A DNA stretch of 7,475 nucleotides from Deltaproteobacteria bacterium. GTDB taxonomy: Bacteria > Desulfobacterota_C > Deferrisomatia > Deferrisomatales > JACRMM01. The notes under the pieces are model-generated. The model did no database searches and had not been told where the DNA came from. It was given only the letters and a program-made list of their open reading frames with translations. Below are positions 5,701 through 7,475 of this stretch, in pieces (the stretch's first letter is position 1; every line of letters begins with the position of its first letter). The stretch spans positions 1-7,475 of the forward strand of contig JACRCS010000771.1 of NCBI GenBank assembly GCA_016218905.1. Reading direction: 5' to 3'. The position numbers and the translations under genes are program-made.

Positions 5701-5731
5701 CGGTCTAGCGTTTTGCGATAGGAGGGACGAG

Positions 5732-7360
5732 ATGCGGGTGGCGGACATCGACCTGAGGGAACTGCTCACCTTCGAGCCGGGCGGCGGCGTGATGCGGCTC
5801 GGGGGTCAGAGGGTGGTCCTCCTCGACACCGTGGCGCTGGGGCTCCTCCGGAAGGAGCTCATCGAGAGCCTCGGGACGACCGCGGCCCGAGCCGTGCTCA
5901 CGCGTTTCGGGTACGCGCACGGCTGGCGAACCGCCGAGAGCATGCGCTCGGCGTTCCCTTGGGACAGCGAGTTGGAGTGGCAGCGTGCGGGAGGTCGCCT
6001 CCACATGCTCCACGGCATGGTCGTGCTCGACGCATCCGAGCCCGTCGGCGATGGCGGAGCCCCACCCATTGACGAGTGCACGTGGCGGGACTCCTACGAG
6101 GTGGAGCAGCACCTGCTCCAGGTCGGACGCTCCGAAGAGCCGGTGTGCTGGACGCTGGCCGGGTTCGCGAGCGGGTACTTCTCCTTCTGCCGGGGCCGCG
6201 AGATCTATTGCGTCGAGCGTCGATGCCGGGGGAAGGGGGACCCGGAGTGCTACGTCGTCGCCCGCTACAAGGAAGACTGGGGCCCCGAAGTCGCGGCGGA
6301 GCTCCGGTTCTACGAGAAGGCGTCCGTCGACGCCGCCCTGGGCGAGGTCACCGCTGCGCTCCGCAGGGCCGAGAGGCGGCTGCGCTCTCGCCGCAACGAA
6401 ATCGCCCGCCTCTCCGCCATCGCGGACGATCCGTCCGGCATGGTCGCCCGCAGCGAGGCGCTGCAGCGGGTCCTGGACCTCGCCCGGCGGATCGCGAAGG
6501 TGGACTCGACCGTGATCGTCACGGGCGAGAGCGGCGTCGGGAAGGAGAGGATCGCCCGGCTCATTCACGACGAGTCGGGCCGGGCGAGCCGGCCCTTCCT
6601 CGCCGTGAACTGCGGGGCAGTGACGGAGACGCTCCTCGAGAGCGAGCTCTTCGGGCACGCGAAGGGTGCGTTCACGGGGGCCGAGAAGGATCGCGTCGGG
6701 CTCTTCGAGGCGGCCGAGGGCGGCACCCTCTTCCTCGACGAGGTGGGCGAGGTCCCGCCGGCGATGCAGGTGAAGCTCCTTCGCGCCCTGCAGGAGAAGG
6801 AGATCCGGCGGGTCGGGGAGAACCGTTCCCGCCGGATCGACGTGCGGGTCGTCGCGGCGACGAACCGAAATCTCGCCGAGGAGGTCGAGGCGGGCCGTTT
6901 CCGCCAGGACCTCTACTACCGGCTGCGGGTGATCGAGCTGCGGGTGCCCCCGTTGCGCAAGCGCACGGAGGACATCCTGCCCATGGCCCGGGTCTTCCTG
7001 AGTGAGCTCTCGGCTCGAATGGGACGGTCGGTCACGGGCTTCACCCCGGCGGCCGCGGAGCAGCTCCTCCGGCACGACTGGGCCGGCAACGTGCGGGAGC
7101 TCCAGAACGCCGTGGAGTACGCGGTAGCCCTCTGCCGAGGCGATCGGGTCGACGTCCAGGACCTGCCCGAAGACCTCCGTTCAGCCCCACCCAGGCTGGC
7201 CCTCTCCGGTCCGGTCCGGACCCTGGAGGAGGCGGAGCGGGAGTACGTGCTGGCCGTTCTCGACCGGGCCGGCGGCAACCGGACCCACGCGGCCGTCCAG
7301 CTGGGCATCGCGCACTCGACCCTTCTGCGGAAGCTCAAGCGTTACGGGGAGAACGCCTGA
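5732..7360 (+). CDS. XylR/DmpR-type sigma-54 activator (XylR_N-V4R-AAA+-Fis)
   Basis: A 542-residue one-component activator: XylR_N-type input (about 6-110), V4R (about 120-188), a Glu/Arg-rich helical linker (about 193-228), AAA+ (about 235-470) and a C-terminal Fis helix-turn-helix (about 497-540). Seen: GESGVGKE (265-272), GAFTGA (312-317), GGTLFLDE (330-337) and WAGNVRELQNAVEYA. In MopR/DmpR relatives, zinc is held by Cys155, Glu178, Cys181 and Cys189; the same spacing is met here by C139, E162, C165 and C173. W118 and H91 (or H94) fit the positions of the phenol-contacting Trp and His. An aromatic effector is therefore plausible, but no aromatic-catabolic gene is in the window. The divergent target has a sigma-54 promoter and encodes a hemerythrin-like protein. 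ATG start chosen from AGGAGGG spaced 5 bases. Confidence 0.92.
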   Translation: MRVADIDLRELLTFEPGGGVMRLGGQRVVLLDTVALGLLRKELIESLGTTAARAVLTRFGYAHGWRTAESMRSAFPWDSELEWQRAGGRLHMLHGMVVLDASEPVGDGGAPPIDECTWRDSYEVEQHLLQVGRSEEPVCWTLAGFASGYFSFCRGREIYCVERRCRGKGDPECYVVARYKEDWGPEVAAELRFYEKASVDAALGEVTAALRRAERRLRSRRNEIARLSAIADDPSGMVARSEALQRVLDLARRIAKVDSTVIVTGESGVGKERIARLIHDESGRASRPFLAVNCGAVTETLLESELFGHAKGAFTGAEKDRVGLFEAAEGGTLFLDEVGEVPPAMQVKLLRALQEKEIRRVGENRSRRIDVRVVAATNRNLAEEVEAGRFRQDLYYRLRVIELRVPPLRKRTEDILPMARVFLSELSARMGRSVTGFTPAAAEQLLRHDWAGNVRELQNAVEYAVALCRGDRVDVQDLPEDLRSAPPRLALSGPVRTLEEAEREYVLAVLDRAGGNRTHAAVQLGIAHSTLLRKLKRYGENA

Positions 7361-7414
7361 AGCCGGCTCTCGCACGCCGCCTGGCCTGGTTCAGAGACAC
7401 CCGTGGTGAGATCT

Positions 7415-7450
7415 GAGCACACGTAGGGGACGGAGCACACGTAGGGGACG
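7415..7450. repeat. Perfect tandem repeat of GAGCACACGTAGGGGACG (2 x 18 bp)
   Basis: Copies at 7415-7432 and 7433-7450 are identical and abut exactly, followed by TAACTGAAATACCGC. The TAGGGGACG word near an AT-richer stretch reminds me of sequences flanking REP-associated tyrosine transposases, but no transposase is visible before the window ends. No gene was found in 7361-7414, and no clear terminator follows the regulator. Confidence 0.6.
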
Positions 7451-7475
7451 TAACTGAAATACCGCTATTCTCCGA

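Noticed and set aside
5705..7075. Long minus-strand frame (456 codons) opposite the V4R regulator
   Set aside because: It is an antisense shadow of a high-GC gene whose plus-strand product carries intact AAA+ motifs.

Overview
This GC-rich window looks like chromosome from a Gram-negative bacterium. Evidence is Sec-type signal peptides, a periplasmic YceI protein, and two sigma-54 enhancer-binding regulators with -24/-12 promoters. The GAF-AAA+-Fis regulator resembles those common in deltaproteobacterial lineages, but the taxon cannot be fixed from this sequence. Both edges look mobile-element related: the first codons of an IS1595-type transposase lie at the left edge (minus strand), and a perfect tandem 18-bp repeat lies at the right edge.

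Layout, left to right: transposase start (1-39, minus); two palindromes (82-106 and 122-135); an otherwise empty stretch; an FMN-dependent azoreductase/quinone reductase-like gene (460-1107, minus, TTG start); a poorly coding gap with one doubtful exported ORF (1291-1653, minus); a 62-aa secreted peptide gene (1768-1956, minus) with a near-consensus sigma-54 promoter; a divergent GAF-type sigma-54 activator (2177-3736, plus); a strong hairpin (3877-3904); a second, 53-aa secreted peptide gene (3986-4147, minus); a YceI-family gene (4305-4925, minus); a hemerythrin-like gene (5074-5532, minus) with its own near-consensus sigma-54 promoter; and a divergent XylR/DmpR-type V4R sigma-54 activator (5732-7360, plus).

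The most interesting feature is a repeated design. Twice in the window a sigma-54 activator gene is divergent from a minus-strand transcription unit headed by a -24/-12 promoter, with palindromic candidate enhancer sites between them. Each unit also holds, or is followed by, a very short exported protein. The two peptides share little apart from a signal peptide and a C-terminal tail, T-V-Y-x3-F-N-x2-D-L-[DE]-H-x-F, that ends exactly at the stop codon (9 of 16 positions identical). I do not recognise this as a named family.

Inferred model: the GAF regulator drives peptide 1. The V4R regulator, whose zinc-site and aromatic-pocket residues appear conserved, drives hemerythrin and possibly YceI and peptide 2. 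The linked enzymes (a flavin reductase, a non-haem di-iron protein and a lipid/quinone-binding periplasmic protein) would suit a redox, NO or aromatic/quinone stress response. That physiology is inference; the promoters, domains and peptide tail are read directly from the sequence.
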